Assembly (NCBI GenBank): GCA_016706225.1
Contig: JADJKB010000024.1
Coordinates: forward strand, 186,001 to 250,000
Direction: 5' to 3'
DNA: 64,000 nt
Source of the DNA: Myxococcales bacterium
GTDB taxonomy: Bacteria; Myxococcota_A; Polyangia; Polyangiales; Polyangiaceae
A model generated the notes under the pieces. It worked only from the letters and a program-made list of their open reading frames with translations, searched no databases and had not been told where the DNA came from. Within the stretch, counting starts at the first letter, position 1; every line of letters begins with the position of its first letter. Below, one piece after another: positions 33,438 through 42,506 of the stretch. A program made the position numbers and the translations under genes.

Positions 33438-34787
33438 ATGAATTTGCGGCTCACTACCCTCATTGGTTTGGCAGCTCTCTCAGTCGCTTGCTCCTCGACG
33501 GATGACGTCTCGCCGCCGGGTCGAGTGAACTGCGACCCCGCGAATGATGCGCGCTCGACTGCGCGCGCGTCGTGTGAGTTCGGCAAGGGGGCGCTGCCCC
33601 GGGAGACCCTCGGCTGCAGCATGCGCGGCAAACGTCTGCCCTTCGAGCACGTGGTGCTGTTCATGCAGGAAAATCGCTCGTTCGATCACTACTTCCAGGA
33701 GCTGCCGGAGTTTGGGCAGCCGGACGTGGAGGTGGCGCCCGAGGGAACCAGCAACCCGGCGCCGGACGGGAGCGCGGTGCCGTTCGTGCACCAGCAGAAG
33801 TACTGCTTCTCGGACACCAACCACGAGTGGGACGGGAGCCACGAGTCATTCAACGACGGCAAGAACGACGGCTTCGCAAAGGCCAACGCCAAGTCGAGTG
33901 ACCCGACGGGCGCCCGGGCCATGGGTTTTTACGATGCCAGCGACCTGCCGTTCTACCACCAGCTCGCGAGCACCTTTGCCATCTCGGATCGCTACTTCTG
34001 CTCGGTGATGGGCCCGACCTGGCCGAACCGGATGTATTACTTCGCGGCCACCTCTTTCGGCAACACCGATAACGTTCCGGTGGGCGGTGAGGTCGACACG
34101 ATCTTCGATCGGTTGAACGACGCGGGCATCACCTGGAAGCAGTACCGCACCAACCTGGCGACCAGCGCGATGTTCGTCACGGATATCCTCCAGAACCTCG
34201 ACAAGGTCGTCGACGTCTCCGAGTTCGCGAAGGACGTCGAGAACGGCACCCTCCCGCAGGTGGCCTGGGTCGACCCGCTATTTTCAGCCGGTGGCGCCCT
34301 CGAGTCGAGCGAGCACCCGCCGGGTGACATGCAGGTGGGCCAGAGGTGGATCCACGACAACGTGAAGCTCATGATGGGCAGTCAGTACTGGAAGAAGACC
34401 GCCATCTTCATCACCTATGACGAGCACGGTGGGCTCTACGATCACGTGCCCCCGCCCAAGGCCTGTGCGCCGGACGAGATTGCTCCGAAGAAAGGTGCCG
34501 AGCTGGGCGGCTTCGATCAGCTCGGCTTCCGCGTCCCGCTGTTCTCGGTCTCTGCTTACACCAAGCCCCACCACGTCTCGCACCAGGTGAACGACCACAG
34601 CAGCATCCTGCGCTTCGTCGAGACGCTCTTCGAGCTGCCGGCCCTCACGCGGCGGGACGCCAACGCGACCGCCCTCCTGGACCTGTTCGACTTCGAAAAC
34701 CCCCCGTTTCTGACGCCTCCCGAGCTCGACGAAGCTCCGATTGATCAGGCGAAGCTCGAAGCCTGCAAGCTCGAGTTTCCGCCCTGA
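33438..34787 (+). CDS. Phospholipase C/acid phosphatase-family lipoprotein
   Basis: 449 residues from ATG 33438. Lipoprotein signal LTTLIGLAALSVAC. The phosphoesterase family (PF04185) opens with VVLFMQENRSFDHYFQE, whose Glu-Asn bind metal, then YCFSDTNHEWDGSHESFNDG, DRYFCSVMGPTWPNRMYYFA, FITYDEHGGLYDHVPPP and FRVPLFSVSAY. The order and spacing match non-haemolytic phospholipase C and AcpA phosphatases, which act outside the cytoplasm on phosphodiesters or monoesters. C-terminal membrane-binding domains of Pseudomonas PlcH/N are absent. Confidence 0.88.
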   Translation: MNLRLTTLIGLAALSVACSSTDDVSPPGRVNCDPANDARSTARASCEFGKGALPRETLGCSMRGKRLPFEHVVLFMQENRSFDHYFQELPEFGQPDVEVAPEGTSNPAPDGSAVPFVHQQKYCFSDTNHEWDGSHESFNDGKNDGFAKANAKSSDPTGARAMGFYDASDLPFYHQLASTFAISDRYFCSVMGPTWPNRMYYFAATSFGNTDNVPVGGEVDTIFDRLNDAGITWKQYRTNLATSAMFVTDILQNLDKVVDVSEFAKDVENGTLPQVAWVDPLFSAGGALESSEHPPGDMQVGQRWIHDNVKLMMGSQYWKKTAIFITYDEHGGLYDHVPPPKACAPDEIAPKKGAELGGFDQLGFRVPLFSVSAYTKPHHVSHQVNDHSSILRFVETLFELPALTRRDANATALLDLFDFENPPFLTPPELDEAPIDQAKLEACKLEFPP

Positions 34788-34794
34788 GCCCCAG

Positions 34795-35823
34795 TCACTG
34801 CAGCTCTTTGGTCATCACCCAGCCCCGCGACCCGTTTGGCGTGAGGGTCACGCAGGTCGTCGCTGATACCTCGACGAAGGACCAGCCCTTCGGGTTTTCG
34901 TACAGCACCTTCAGCTTGTCGCCCTTGTGGACGTAACGAATCGCGGTCGAGAGCGGCGCATACCGCAGATACATGTCGTTCGGCAGCACGGTCTTGGTCA
35001 CGTTCATCGTCTTGCCGCCGCAGTCGTCCTGACCGTCGGTCGACTTGTTCGTGGCAGTACAGCTCGCGTTCCCCGTGCACGTCATGGCCTTGCAGCCGTC
35101 GTGGGGGTTGCTCTTCACCTGGAAGTCCGCGCTGGCAGGTCCGTCTGCGCAGTTGCCCCCGGCGTATCCGTTGAACTCGAGCGCGCTCGTCGGAACCCAA
35201 CCGCTCGTGCCCGAGCCCCGCGCGTAACCGAACACGTAACCGTTCAACGCGGGCCGCACCGGCGGGTTGTCGGAGCAAGATGGGTTGCGGCTGGACTGAA
35301 CCGCGAAACCCTGTCCGGGCGCCAGGGTCTCGATGGCTCGGTTGTCGCAGGTGAAGAGCGACGTCGCGGTGGTGATCTTGTACGGGTAGTAGCCGACGTT
35401 GACGCCGTTCGCGACGTGCGCGTCCGCAATGCCTCCACACTTGGTGCCCGCCTCGCCGCCGGGGCCGGTGCAGTTGGGATCTTCGGCGCCGCCCGGTGGA
35501 ACGCCGAGCCCCGGCCCACCGCCACTGGGTGCACCGCCGCCGCTGGGTGCACCGCCGCCACTGGGTGCACCGCCGCCGCCGGGTGCACCACCGCCGCCGG
35601 CTGCGCCTCCGCTGGTCGAGCCCGCCGCGCCCCCGCTGGTCGAACCCGCCGCGCCTCCGGTCGCCGCACCTCCGCTGCCTCCGCCTGGCCACCCGCCGCC
35701 GCCGTCGACACCGGAGCCACCGGTGCCAGGGTTCTTGTTGGAGGCGCTCCCGTCGTCACCGCCACACGCGACGACCATGTGTGTCAAGACGACGGCCGGA
35801 CCGAGTCGAACGAGGTAGGACAT
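34795..35823 (-). CDS. Lipoprotein with Gly-rich linker and Cys-containing SH3-like C-terminus
   Basis: 342 residues from ATG 35823, TAGACT ending 6 nt upstream. Signal peptide GPAVVLTHMVVAC; ~90 residues of Gly/Ser/Ala/Pro repeats; then a ~220-residue domain with several Cys (PNCTGPGGEAGTKCGG, CTGNASCTATNK, DDCGGKTM) and closing strands GDKLKVLYENPKGWSFVEVS and RGWVMTKEL that look like a bacterial SH3 fold. Bacterial SH3 domains often bind cell-wall peptides. No catalytic motif is seen. Confidence 0.72.
   Translation of the reverse strand: MSYLVRLGPAVVLTHMVVACGGDDGSASNKNPGTGGSGVDGGGGWPGGGSGGAATGGAAGSTSGGAAGSTSGGAAGGGGAPGGGGAPSGGGAPSGGGAPSGGGPGLGVPPGGAEDPNCTGPGGEAGTKCGGIADAHVANGVNVGYYPYKITTATSLFTCDNRAIETLAPGQGFAVQSSRNPSCSDNPPVRPALNGYVFGYARGSGTSGWVPTSALEFNGYAGGNCADGPASADFQVKSNPHDGCKAMTCTGNASCTATNKSTDGQDDCGGKTMNVTKTVLPNDMYLRYAPLSTAIRYVHKGDKLKVLYENPKGWSFVEVSATTCVTLTPNGSRGWVMTKELQ
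35515..35600. repeat. 18-bp tandem repeats in the linker of the lipoprotein gene
   Basis: About four to five copies of an 18-bp unit (plus strand gcaccgccgccactgggt with variants) coding hexads GGGAPS on the minus strand. Confidence 0.7.
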
Positions 35824-35888
35824 CGGACCAGTCTATCCCGTTCCGGGTTGAATCGTGGCGGTGGCGAGCCCGCCCGCCCCAGGAGCCT

Positions 35889-36722
35889 TCAACGCCCGAC
35901 GATGCCTGTCCAAGCCCTGCGCCAACCTCGCGCCACGAGAGCCGACGTCAACGAAGGAAACGCACGTTTCGCGGCGTCGATCATGTGGGCCTCGCGGGTG
36001 ATCAGCACCCGGTGTGAGTTCCTTTCGATCCCGCGCACGATGGCCTTGGCGGCGCGCTCGGGCGGCATCATGCGTGCGAAGGCGCGCTCGGTGCGGGGTC
36101 TCAGTGCGGCGGCGGCCGGGTCGTCGGTCCAGCGGGCGGACTTGACGATGTCGGTGGCCACGCCACCGGGCTGAACACAAGTGACACCGATGTGTGTGTC
36201 CGACAGCTCGACGCGCAGGCTCTCGCTCAGCCCGTAGACGGCGAACTTGCTGGCGCAGTAGGCCGAGTTCATCGGCATGCCAATCAGGCCGAAGACGCTG
36301 GAGACGTTGACGATGTGAGCCTCGTCTGCTTGGCGCAAGAGCGGCATGAAGAGCTTGCAACCGTGGACCACGCCCCAGAAGTTGATCCCGATCAACCACT
36401 GGAAGTCCTCGAGTGTGTGATCTTCGAAGGTGGCGGATACGGCGACCCCTGCGTTGTTCACCAGCACGTGCAAGCCGCCGTGTGCGCTCTCGATCTGCCG
36501 AACCAGATCTTCCATGGCAGCGCGATCGGCGACGTCCACGAGGTGCGTCGTCGCCCGCACGCCGAGGCGCTCGACCCGCGAGCGAGTCTCGTCGAGCCCA
36601 CTCTCGTTCACGTCGGCGAGCGCGACGTGTGCACCTTTTTCTGCCAGGCGGACTGCCGTCGCACGGCCGATGCCACCGGCAGCGCCGGTCACGAGTGCGA
36701 TCCGTCCCTCGATACGTTTCAT
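35889..36722 (-). CDS. Classical short-chain dehydrogenase/reductase
   Basis: 277 residues from ATG 36722 (TAGCTC 6 nt upstream). TGAAGGIG nucleotide motif, DVND-like adenine region, NNAGVAVSATF, catalytic Ser in VNVSSVFGLIG, and SAYCASKFAV with Tyr and Lys. The C-terminus is of the membrane-associated acyl/steroid SDR type (VQPGGVATDIVKSARW). It faces away from the AraC-type regulator by a 54-bp gap in the same direction, so the regulator lies just upstream and could control it. Substrate unknown. Confidence 0.9.
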   Translation of the reverse strand: MKRIEGRIALVTGAAGGIGRATAVRLAEKGAHVALADVNESGLDETRSRVERLGVRATTHLVDVADRAAMEDLVRQIESAHGGLHVLVNNAGVAVSATFEDHTLEDFQWLIGINFWGVVHGCKLFMPLLRQADEAHIVNVSSVFGLIGMPMNSAYCASKFAVYGLSESLRVELSDTHIGVTCVQPGGVATDIVKSARWTDDPAAAALRPRTERAFARMMPPERAAKAIVRGIERNSHRVLITREAHMIDAAKRAFPSLTSALVARGWRRAWTGIVGR

Positions 36723-36776
36723 GCGACCGAGCTACGGCAGCTCGGGGCAGGCGGCTAGCGAGAGACGCCGCTCTGC

Positions 36777-37775
36777 TCAGTTCGAGCGTCGGTGCTCGGC
36801 GGGCGTGCTGCCGGTCCAGCGCTTGAAAGCCCGGTAAAAAGTGCTGGTGTCAGCGAAACCGAGCAGATAACCGACCTCGCCGATCGAGACCCCGGGGTTC
36901 TTCAGGAGTGACAGCGCCGCGCTCCGCCGCACGTCGTCGAGCAGCTCCTTGTACGACGTGCTCGCTTCGGACAAACGCCGCTGCAGCGTGCGGTCACTCA
37001 TGCCCAGGGATGCCGCCGTCGAGTCGAGAGTCGGTTCCATGCCGGAGAGCTCGCGGGCGATGGTGCCCCGCACTTCGTCGACGAACGTCGCGGGCCCACG
37101 CAGGCGCTCCAGGAAGTCGCTGGCGTAACGCTCGAAGAACCGCGACAGCGCCGGGTCGGCGGCGAGGCAAGCTGCATCGAGCCAGGCCGCGTCGAACTCC
37201 AGCTCGTCTCGAGCTTGCGAGAACGACACCTCGACGCCGAAGAAGCGCTCGTGCCCGGACACGTCGAGCGGAGGCCCCTGAAGGAAGCGGACGTGGCGGA
37301 GCGGGCAGCTCACTCCGGTCAGCTGCTTGCCCCGCGCCAGCACCAGCCCGAACAAGAGCTCGGTCGCCGGGCGGGGTGCCGCGGGCAGGCTGCAGTTCTT
37401 TCCAATCAAGACCGCCGCCTCAGCATGGCGCTCGAGCATCAGGGAGGTGCGGTCGTCGACCAGCGGATAATAACGGATGGTGCGCTCGATGGCCTCGCGC
37501 AGCGTGGCGGACGAACGGATGGTGAAGTCGAGGACTTCGAGGGCGCCGAGCGGAATGGCGGCCGCAGCTTCGAGGCAGAACAACTCGTTGTGGGTGAGCT
37601 CCGGCGCGCGGTCCATGAGCCGAAAGGCGAGCGCGGCATCGACGCGAGCCTCCGCGTCTGCGAGCACTTCGGCGCTGAGTCCGGCGCTCTCCAGCAAAGC
37701 GGCGCGATCAGCCCCCGCTTGCTCGAGCGCGTCGAGCAGCGCACGCACCACCACGGTCGACAAGGTGCCGCTCAT
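36777..37775 (-). CDS. AraC-family transcription regulator (OruR/PF12625 type)
   Basis: 332 residues from ATG 37775, with TATCAT ending 11 nt upstream; a TTG seven codons earlier is less likely. The N-terminal ~190 residues match the AraC-binding-type ligand domain of the OruR/ArgR-like group (VVVRALLDALEQAGADRAAL, FRLMDRAPELTHNELFCLEA). The C-terminal double helix-turn-helix is clear: STAASLGMSDRTLQRRLSEA and IGEVGYLLGFADTSTFYRAF, closing with FKRWTGSTPAEHR. Such regulators often control fatty-acid or amino-acid catabolism next door, here the SDR downstream or the acyl-CoA dehydrogenase. Confidence 0.88.
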   Translation of the reverse strand: MSGTLSTVVVRALLDALEQAGADRAALLESAGLSAEVLADAEARVDAALAFRLMDRAPELTHNELFCLEAAAAIPLGALEVLDFTIRSSATLREAIERTIRYYPLVDDRTSLMLERHAEAAVLIGKNCSLPAAPRPATELLFGLVLARGKQLTGVSCPLRHVRFLQGPPLDVSGHERFFGVEVSFSQARDELEFDAAWLDAACLAADPALSRFFERYASDFLERLRGPATFVDEVRGTIARELSGMEPTLDSTAASLGMSDRTLQRRLSEASTSYKELLDDVRRSAALSLLKNPGVSIGEVGYLLGFADTSTFYRAFKRWTGSTPAEHRRSN

Positions 37776-37867
37776 CGGTGAGTCCAATGATAGCAACCTC
37801 GACCCTAGCGGTGTCGTGATTGCGCTCCCGCTACGGCTCTGAAAGACTGCTCACCGGAATCAGCACG

Positions 37868-39142
37868 TTGCCCGTCGCACCGAGGATCCGCGCGTCCCTG
37901 CTCCTGGCCCTGGCGGTCTTTGGCGGTAGTCCGGAGCCCGCCCGTGCCGACCAGCAGGCCGCGATCCCCACGCTGGCCGTGCAGCCGAGCTTGTGGCGCA
38001 CCAGCCGTGTCCAGCTCCACGTCGAGCGCGGACTCCACGCCCAACTGCGCATCGGAGAGCTTGCGAAATCGCTCGGCGGGCAAATCGCAAACTCGAGCGA
38101 ACAGTACGCGAGCGTGGAGGTGCCGACTGCGCGTTACGCCGCGTTCATTGCAGCGTTGCGCCGGCTGGGGAAGCTCTCGCGGGAAACCGTCACCACGTCC
38201 GACGAGTCGGGTCGCCTTTCCGACGCGCAGTCGCTCGTCCGTTCGCTGCTGGTCGCTCGCGAGCGAAGGGCACGACTCGGCGCCATCGCGAGGAGCGTCA
38301 ACGAGAAGCTCACGCTGGAGGGGGTGAACGCGCGGACGGCGAACGCCATCGTGCAGGCCCAGCGCCGCGTGCACGACATCGAGAGCAGGTCCGAGATCGT
38401 CAAGGTCGAGATCTCACTGCGCACTGAGGGCGTAGAGACCATCGAGCCGGCGACCCTGCCCTTCGGCTGGCTCGACGAGCTCGGCGCGGCGCGGCTGGCA
38501 AATCCGCCGGCCGAGCGCTCCGATCGCTCGCTCGAGCTGCGGGCGATGAACGACTTTCAGCTGAACCTGAAGACCGACTACGTGCACGACGCAGAGCCCC
38601 TCGGCGGCACACACTTCGCCACGGCGCTGGCCTTCGACATGCGTGTGCTCGGAGAGGCGAATCCGGTCGGGATCTTCGGCGGCCTGGATCTCGGTCTCGG
38701 TGCCAGCCAAGGATTCGTCTACAACGTTCAATCGCTGATCGGGGCGGGTGTGCCCATCGGGCAGAGGTTGGTCATCGGTGTCAGCTCGGGTCCCGGCATC
38801 GACGGCATCACCACGGTCGTTCCGTTCGGTCTGCTCTTCCCGGTCGAGCTGTATGTCGGGTGGGACATGGCGGAGTGGATGTCGGTCAGCGTGTGGGCCC
38901 ACAACGCCTGGGTCGTCGCTTCCGACGCACGCCAAGCCGGTTCTCCAAACACGCTCTTCGGCGACGAGCTGAGCGCGGGCCTGGCGTTGGTTCTGGCCGC
39001 ACGCGACTCGGGCGGCACCTACTCGTCGCGTCGCAACGGCTGGGTGGTCGGCGCTGGTTACCGCGAGCTGATGGGCACGCAGATGTTCGAGCTGCGCTTG
39101 GGCTGGGCTGGCATCCAGTCGGACTTTTCCGGCGGATACTGA
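37868..39142 (+). CDS. DUF4349-like domain fused to an outer-membrane beta-barrel
   Basis: About 424 residues if TTG 37868 starts the protein, which puts the signal peptide (RASLLLALAVFGGSPEPARA) at the N-terminus; the frame is open to 37820. Residues ~40-190 follow the DUF4349 plan: YASVEVPTARYAAFIAALRR, the conserved turn, long charged helix pair (LLVARERRARLGAIARSVNE) and closing strand (EIVKVEISLRTEG). The rest is membrane-barrel-like (GIFGGLDLGLGASQGFVYNV, FPVELYVGWDMAEWMSVSVW), ending in GGY. DUF4349 proteins are normally inner-membrane lipoproteins with a terminal helix, so the barrel in its place is unusual. Confidence 0.65.
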   Translation: MPVAPRIRASLLLALAVFGGSPEPARADQQAAIPTLAVQPSLWRTSRVQLHVERGLHAQLRIGELAKSLGGQIANSSEQYASVEVPTARYAAFIAALRRLGKLSRETVTTSDESGRLSDAQSLVRSLLVARERRARLGAIARSVNEKLTLEGVNARTANAIVQAQRRVHDIESRSEIVKVEISLRTEGVETIEPATLPFGWLDELGAARLANPPAERSDRSLELRAMNDFQLNLKTDYVHDAEPLGGTHFATALAFDMRVLGEANPVGIFGGLDLGLGASQGFVYNVQSLIGAGVPIGQRLVIGVSSGPGIDGITTVVPFGLLFPVELYVGWDMAEWMSVSVWAHNAWVVASDARQAGSPNTLFGDELSAGLALVLAARDSGGTYSSRRNGWVVGAGYRELMGTQMFELRLGWAGIQSDFSGGY

Positions 39143-39162
39143 GCCCCCCTTGCGGGTCTCGA

Positions 39163-39179
39163 CACTTTGCGTCAAAGTG
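39163..39179. promoter_or_regulatory. Inverted repeat CACTTTG-N3-CAAAGTG upstream of the acyl-CoA dehydrogenase
   Basis: Perfect 7+3+7 dyad 21 bp after the barrel-gene stop and 79 bp before the dehydrogenase start. It has the size of a dimeric-regulator operator; without a T-run it is a poor terminator. No regulator can be assigned. Confidence 0.35.
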
Positions 39180-39258
39180 AACATCAACGCGGTGCGGCAA
39201 GCCCCGCCGAGGCCATTTTCCCTGTGTCTACGTGTTTTGGGGGGAGGAGTGATGAGCA

Positions 39259-41100
39259 ATGTCCCTTCCCCAGAACCGATACAAGGCTGACCTCCGCGAG
39301 CTGAACTTCGTGATGTTCGAACAGTTTCGTCTCGGCGAGCTGCTCGGTCGCGAACCCTACCAAGACTGGGGTGAAGAAGAGGTTCGGCTGACGCTCTCGG
39401 AGGTCTACCGCTTCGTCACCGAGGTGACCGGGCCGCTGAACGCCGTGGGCGACCAGGAGGGTTGTCGCATCGAAGACGGCCAGGTGGTGACACCCACGGG
39501 TTTCAAGCAGGCCTGGCAGAAGACCTACGAGAGCGGCTTCAAGAGCCTGGCGGTCCCTCCCGAATTTGGCGGTCAAGGGGCGCCGCGAGTGCTGGCCGCG
39601 CTCACGACCGAGCTCACCAGCGGCTCGAACACCGCCTTCGAGATGTACCCAGGCCTGACCATCGGCGCGGCGGATCTCATCGAAGCGTTCGGGACGCCGG
39701 AGCAGCGTGAACGTTACTGCCAGAAGATGTTCAGCGGCGAGTGGGCCGGCACGATGTGTCTCACGGAGCCGCAGGCCGGCTCGGACGTCGGCGCGGCGGC
39801 CACCTTCGCCAAGAAGAACGCCGATGGCACCTACAGCCTCAACGGGTCGAAGATCTTCATCAGCGGTGGTGATCAAGATCTGACGGAGAACATCGTCCAC
39901 ATGGTGCTTGCGCGCACCGAGGGTGCGGCCAAAGGCACGAAGGGCCTCTCTCTGTTCATCGTTCCCAAACGTCGCGTCGAAGCCGATGGGGCTTCGGGTG
40001 ATTCGAACGACGTCAAGTGCCTCTCGATCGAGCACAAGATGGGCATCAAGGGCTCATCGACCGCGCTCTTGCAGTTCGGTGATGATGGCCAGTGCATCGG
40101 GGAGCTCTGCGGCACGGTGGAGCAACAGGGCATCCGCCAGATGTTCAAGATGATGAACTATGCTCGCATCGGTGTCGGTCTGCAGGGCCTCGGCATCGCG
40201 TCGGCGGCGTATTTGTCCGCTCTGGACTACGCCAAAGAGCGCAAACAAGGCGCGAGCGCCAAGAACTGGAAGGACCCCGACGCACCGCGCGTGGCCATCA
40301 TCGAGCACTCGAACGTGCGACGCATGTTGCTCTGGATGAAGGCCCACGTGGAGGGTGTGCGGGCGCTGATCGTGAAGGCGACCGCACACCTCGACCAGGC
40401 TGCGGTGTTGGCCGGCAAGGACGACGAAGCGGCGCTCTACCACCAGGGGCAGACCGAGCTGCTCACGCCGCTGGTCAAGGCCTACTCGTCCGACATCGCG
40501 TTCCGCGTGGCAGAGATGGCGATTCAGGTCATGGGTGGGGTCGGCTACACTGAAGACTATCCGGTCGAGCAGCACTGTCGCGACGCGAAGATCTTCAGCA
40601 TCTACGAAGGGACGAACGGCATTCAGGCGCTCGACTTGGTCGCGCGCAAGCTGGGCCAGGCGGGCGGCCAGAACACCCAACGTTTCTTGGGCGACGTCTC
40701 GGCCTTCGTGGAGAAGAATCGTGAACACCCGGTTCTCGGCCCCAGCGTCGCGCACCTGGCGCTCGCTCAAGAAGCCGTTGCCGGCTCCGTCATGCAGCTC
40801 CTTGCCTGGTTCCAGGGCGGCGCGGCCGAGCGCGTGCCGCTGGTCGCGAATCGCTTCCTGGCCATGATGAGCGAGCTGACGATCGGTTGGCTCTTGCTCG
40901 ACGGAGCGGTGGTGGCGGTGGACGCTCAGAAGGCGCTCGCCGAGTCGGACCCCGACCACGCCTTCTACGAGGGCAAGAAGCACGCGGCGATCTTCTTCGC
41001 CCACCAGATTCTGCCCGGCATCATCGCCTCGGCGAAGATGCTCGCGTCCGGTGATACGAGCGCGCTCGACATCCCGGACGCCGCGTTCGCCACGGTCTGA
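39259..41100 (+). CDS. Long-form acyl-CoA dehydrogenase (DmdC/AcdA-like)
   Basis: 613 residues, ATG 39259 with GGGGAGGAG just upstream, so a leadered message. The family landmarks are FAD/substrate strand TMCLTEPQAGSDVGAA, SLNGSKIFISGGD, IEHKMGIKGSSTALLQF and the C-terminal catalytic Glu in IYEGTNGIQALDL (Glu450). Length and the ~130-residue C-terminal extension fit the ~600-residue group that includes 3-methylmercaptopropionyl-CoA dehydrogenase and many fatty acyl-CoA enzymes. It oxidises an acyl-CoA to the enoyl-CoA, passing electrons to ETF. Chain specificity is unknown; the dyad at 39163 may control it. Confidence 0.92.
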   Translation: MSLPQNRYKADLRELNFVMFEQFRLGELLGREPYQDWGEEEVRLTLSEVYRFVTEVTGPLNAVGDQEGCRIEDGQVVTPTGFKQAWQKTYESGFKSLAVPPEFGGQGAPRVLAALTTELTSGSNTAFEMYPGLTIGAADLIEAFGTPEQRERYCQKMFSGEWAGTMCLTEPQAGSDVGAAATFAKKNADGTYSLNGSKIFISGGDQDLTENIVHMVLARTEGAAKGTKGLSLFIVPKRRVEADGASGDSNDVKCLSIEHKMGIKGSSTALLQFGDDGQCIGELCGTVEQQGIRQMFKMMNYARIGVGLQGLGIASAAYLSALDYAKERKQGASAKNWKDPDAPRVAIIEHSNVRRMLLWMKAHVEGVRALIVKATAHLDQAAVLAGKDDEAALYHQGQTELLTPLVKAYSSDIAFRVAEMAIQVMGGVGYTEDYPVEQHCRDAKIFSIYEGTNGIQALDLVARKLGQAGGQNTQRFLGDVSAFVEKNREHPVLGPSVAHLALAQEAVAGSVMQLLAWFQGGAAERVPLVANRFLAMMSELTIGWLLLDGAVVAVDAQKALAESDPDHAFYEGKKHAAIFFAHQILPGIIASAKMLASGDTSALDIPDAAFATV

Positions 41101-41120
41101 AACAAGCTGCAGGGCTCTTT

Positions 41121-42506
41121 TCAGCGCTCTTGGCCCCCGGCTTCCGCGGGGATCGATGGGCGGGCACCAACCGGGGGGCGAGGCGGCTCGGCAAACTCGT
41201 CGCCAAGATCAAAGGCGACGAAGCGCCCGGAGAGATGCGGGGCCTCACTCACCCACAGCCGACGGCGTCCTGAGTCGAAGACCACCCCGTGGGTGGCGAT
41301 GTGCGCGTCGATGGCTCGGCGATCCCCCGCCGGCAGCGGCTGACCCCCGACCGCACGTTTGTCGCGCAGCAGTCGCACCGTGTCCTCCGCCGTCGCCGGG
41401 TGATCCAGCTCGGCGACCAGCTCCGCGCCCCGCGCGGCGCGCACGAGGGTCGAGGTCGCCGACCGCACGGTCTGGTTCTTCGGGTCGTTCGCCGCGGGTC
41501 CCTCGAAGTGGTTGGTCACTGCTGCGCGCGCCGGCAGGTCACGCAGATGCGGCGGCATGCCGGGCACCCGCTCGATGACCACGGCACGCCCGCTCGCATC
41601 CGTCGCGATCACGAGGTGGCTCACCATGGGTTCTCGCGCGGCGAAGGCTGCGCGGGCTTCGTCCACCGTTCGCGCGCTGGAGAGCACGCGGCGCAACGCA
41701 TGAACCACCGGCTCACCAATGGCCTGCGGCTCACCCGCACGTCCGCCATGCACCACCAGTGCTAGCCCCTCGCTGTTCATTCCGCTGACGACCCCCGGCA
41801 GTCCGGGCCAGGCTACCGACGCAAACGGCAGCGCGCCGTTCTCCCGCACGAAGAACACCGCCTTGTCGTCGTCGAACACGTCGTTGACGTCGAAGTCGAA
41901 GGCGCGTCCGAGCAGGGCGTGACCCTCGCTGGCCGCTGCGCCCGTGAACGTGAACGTGGTGCAGCCGATGAGAGGAGAATGCTCGAACGACAGCGCCATG
42001 TCGTAGAGCGCGTTGAGGTAGACGAAACGTTGATAGGTCGGGAAGAGATCGCTGAACGGGTCCGGCGCAAATCCTAGGGCGCCTGCCGCGAGCTCCCGCC
42101 GTCGCTCTGGTGCAAAACCCTGATCCACGTGGCGGTAGCGCAGCTGTGCGAGATCGAGCAGCAACCAGCGCGCCGGCGCCGGGCGCACGGTGCGGCGAAA
42201 CTCGTCGAGCAACACCCCCTCGTTGGCCCGCATGCTGTCCCGTAGCAATCGTGCCTGGGAAAAGCCGATCTGTTCCGGAGAGCCGGCCAAGTGCACGATC
42301 CAGAGTTTGCCCTCGCGGCGTACGCTCGAGTTGCCGAGGGCCGTGACTCCCGGAGCCAGCTCACGGATCGGTTGCTCGTCGATCACCACCGCCGGTGGTT
42401 CCAGGCGGGCGGCGCGTTGAATGGCGAAATGCGCGAGCGTGAGCCCCAGCACGCAGCCCAGGAGTCCATACCCGGCGACGCGGAGCGCACGTCGGGCGCG
42501 CGTCAC
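41121..42506 (-). CDS. C45-type Ntn hydrolase / acyltransferase with membrane anchor
   Basis: 461 residues from GTG 42506, overlapping the GT2 stop by 4 nt (GTGA). One N-terminal membrane helix (VAGYGLLGCVLGLTLAHFAI), then the C45/IAT fold. LIGCTTFTFTGAAASEGHAL offers Cys182 as the nucleophile that would be exposed by self-cleavage after Gly181, and RAFDFDVNDVFDDDKAVFFV, LPGVVSGMNSEGLALVVHGG follow in family order. Related enzymes cleave or transfer acyl groups on N-acyl amino acids and beta-lactam precursors. Natural substrate unknown; coupling to a glycosyltransferase hints at lipid or envelope work. Confidence 0.78.
   Translation of the reverse strand: MTRARRALRVAGYGLLGCVLGLTLAHFAIQRAARLEPPAVVIDEQPIRELAPGVTALGNSSVRREGKLWIVHLAGSPEQIGFSQARLLRDSMRANEGVLLDEFRRTVRPAPARWLLLDLAQLRYRHVDQGFAPERRRELAAGALGFAPDPFSDLFPTYQRFVYLNALYDMALSFEHSPLIGCTTFTFTGAAASEGHALLGRAFDFDVNDVFDDDKAVFFVRENGALPFASVAWPGLPGVVSGMNSEGLALVVHGGRAGEPQAIGEPVVHALRRVLSSARTVDEARAAFAAREPMVSHLVIATDASGRAVVIERVPGMPPHLRDLPARAAVTNHFEGPAANDPKNQTVRSATSTLVRAARGAELVAELDHPATAEDTVRLLRDKRAVGGQPLPAGDRRAIDAHIATHGVVFDSGRRRLWVSEAPHLSGRFVAFDLGDEFAEPPRPPVGARPSIPAEAGGQER

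Noticed and set aside
37774..37857. CGGTGAG/CTCACCG inverted repeat spanning the AraC-barrel intergenic region as an operator
   Set aside because: The arms are ~70 bp apart and one lies over a start codon; too little to support a looped operator.
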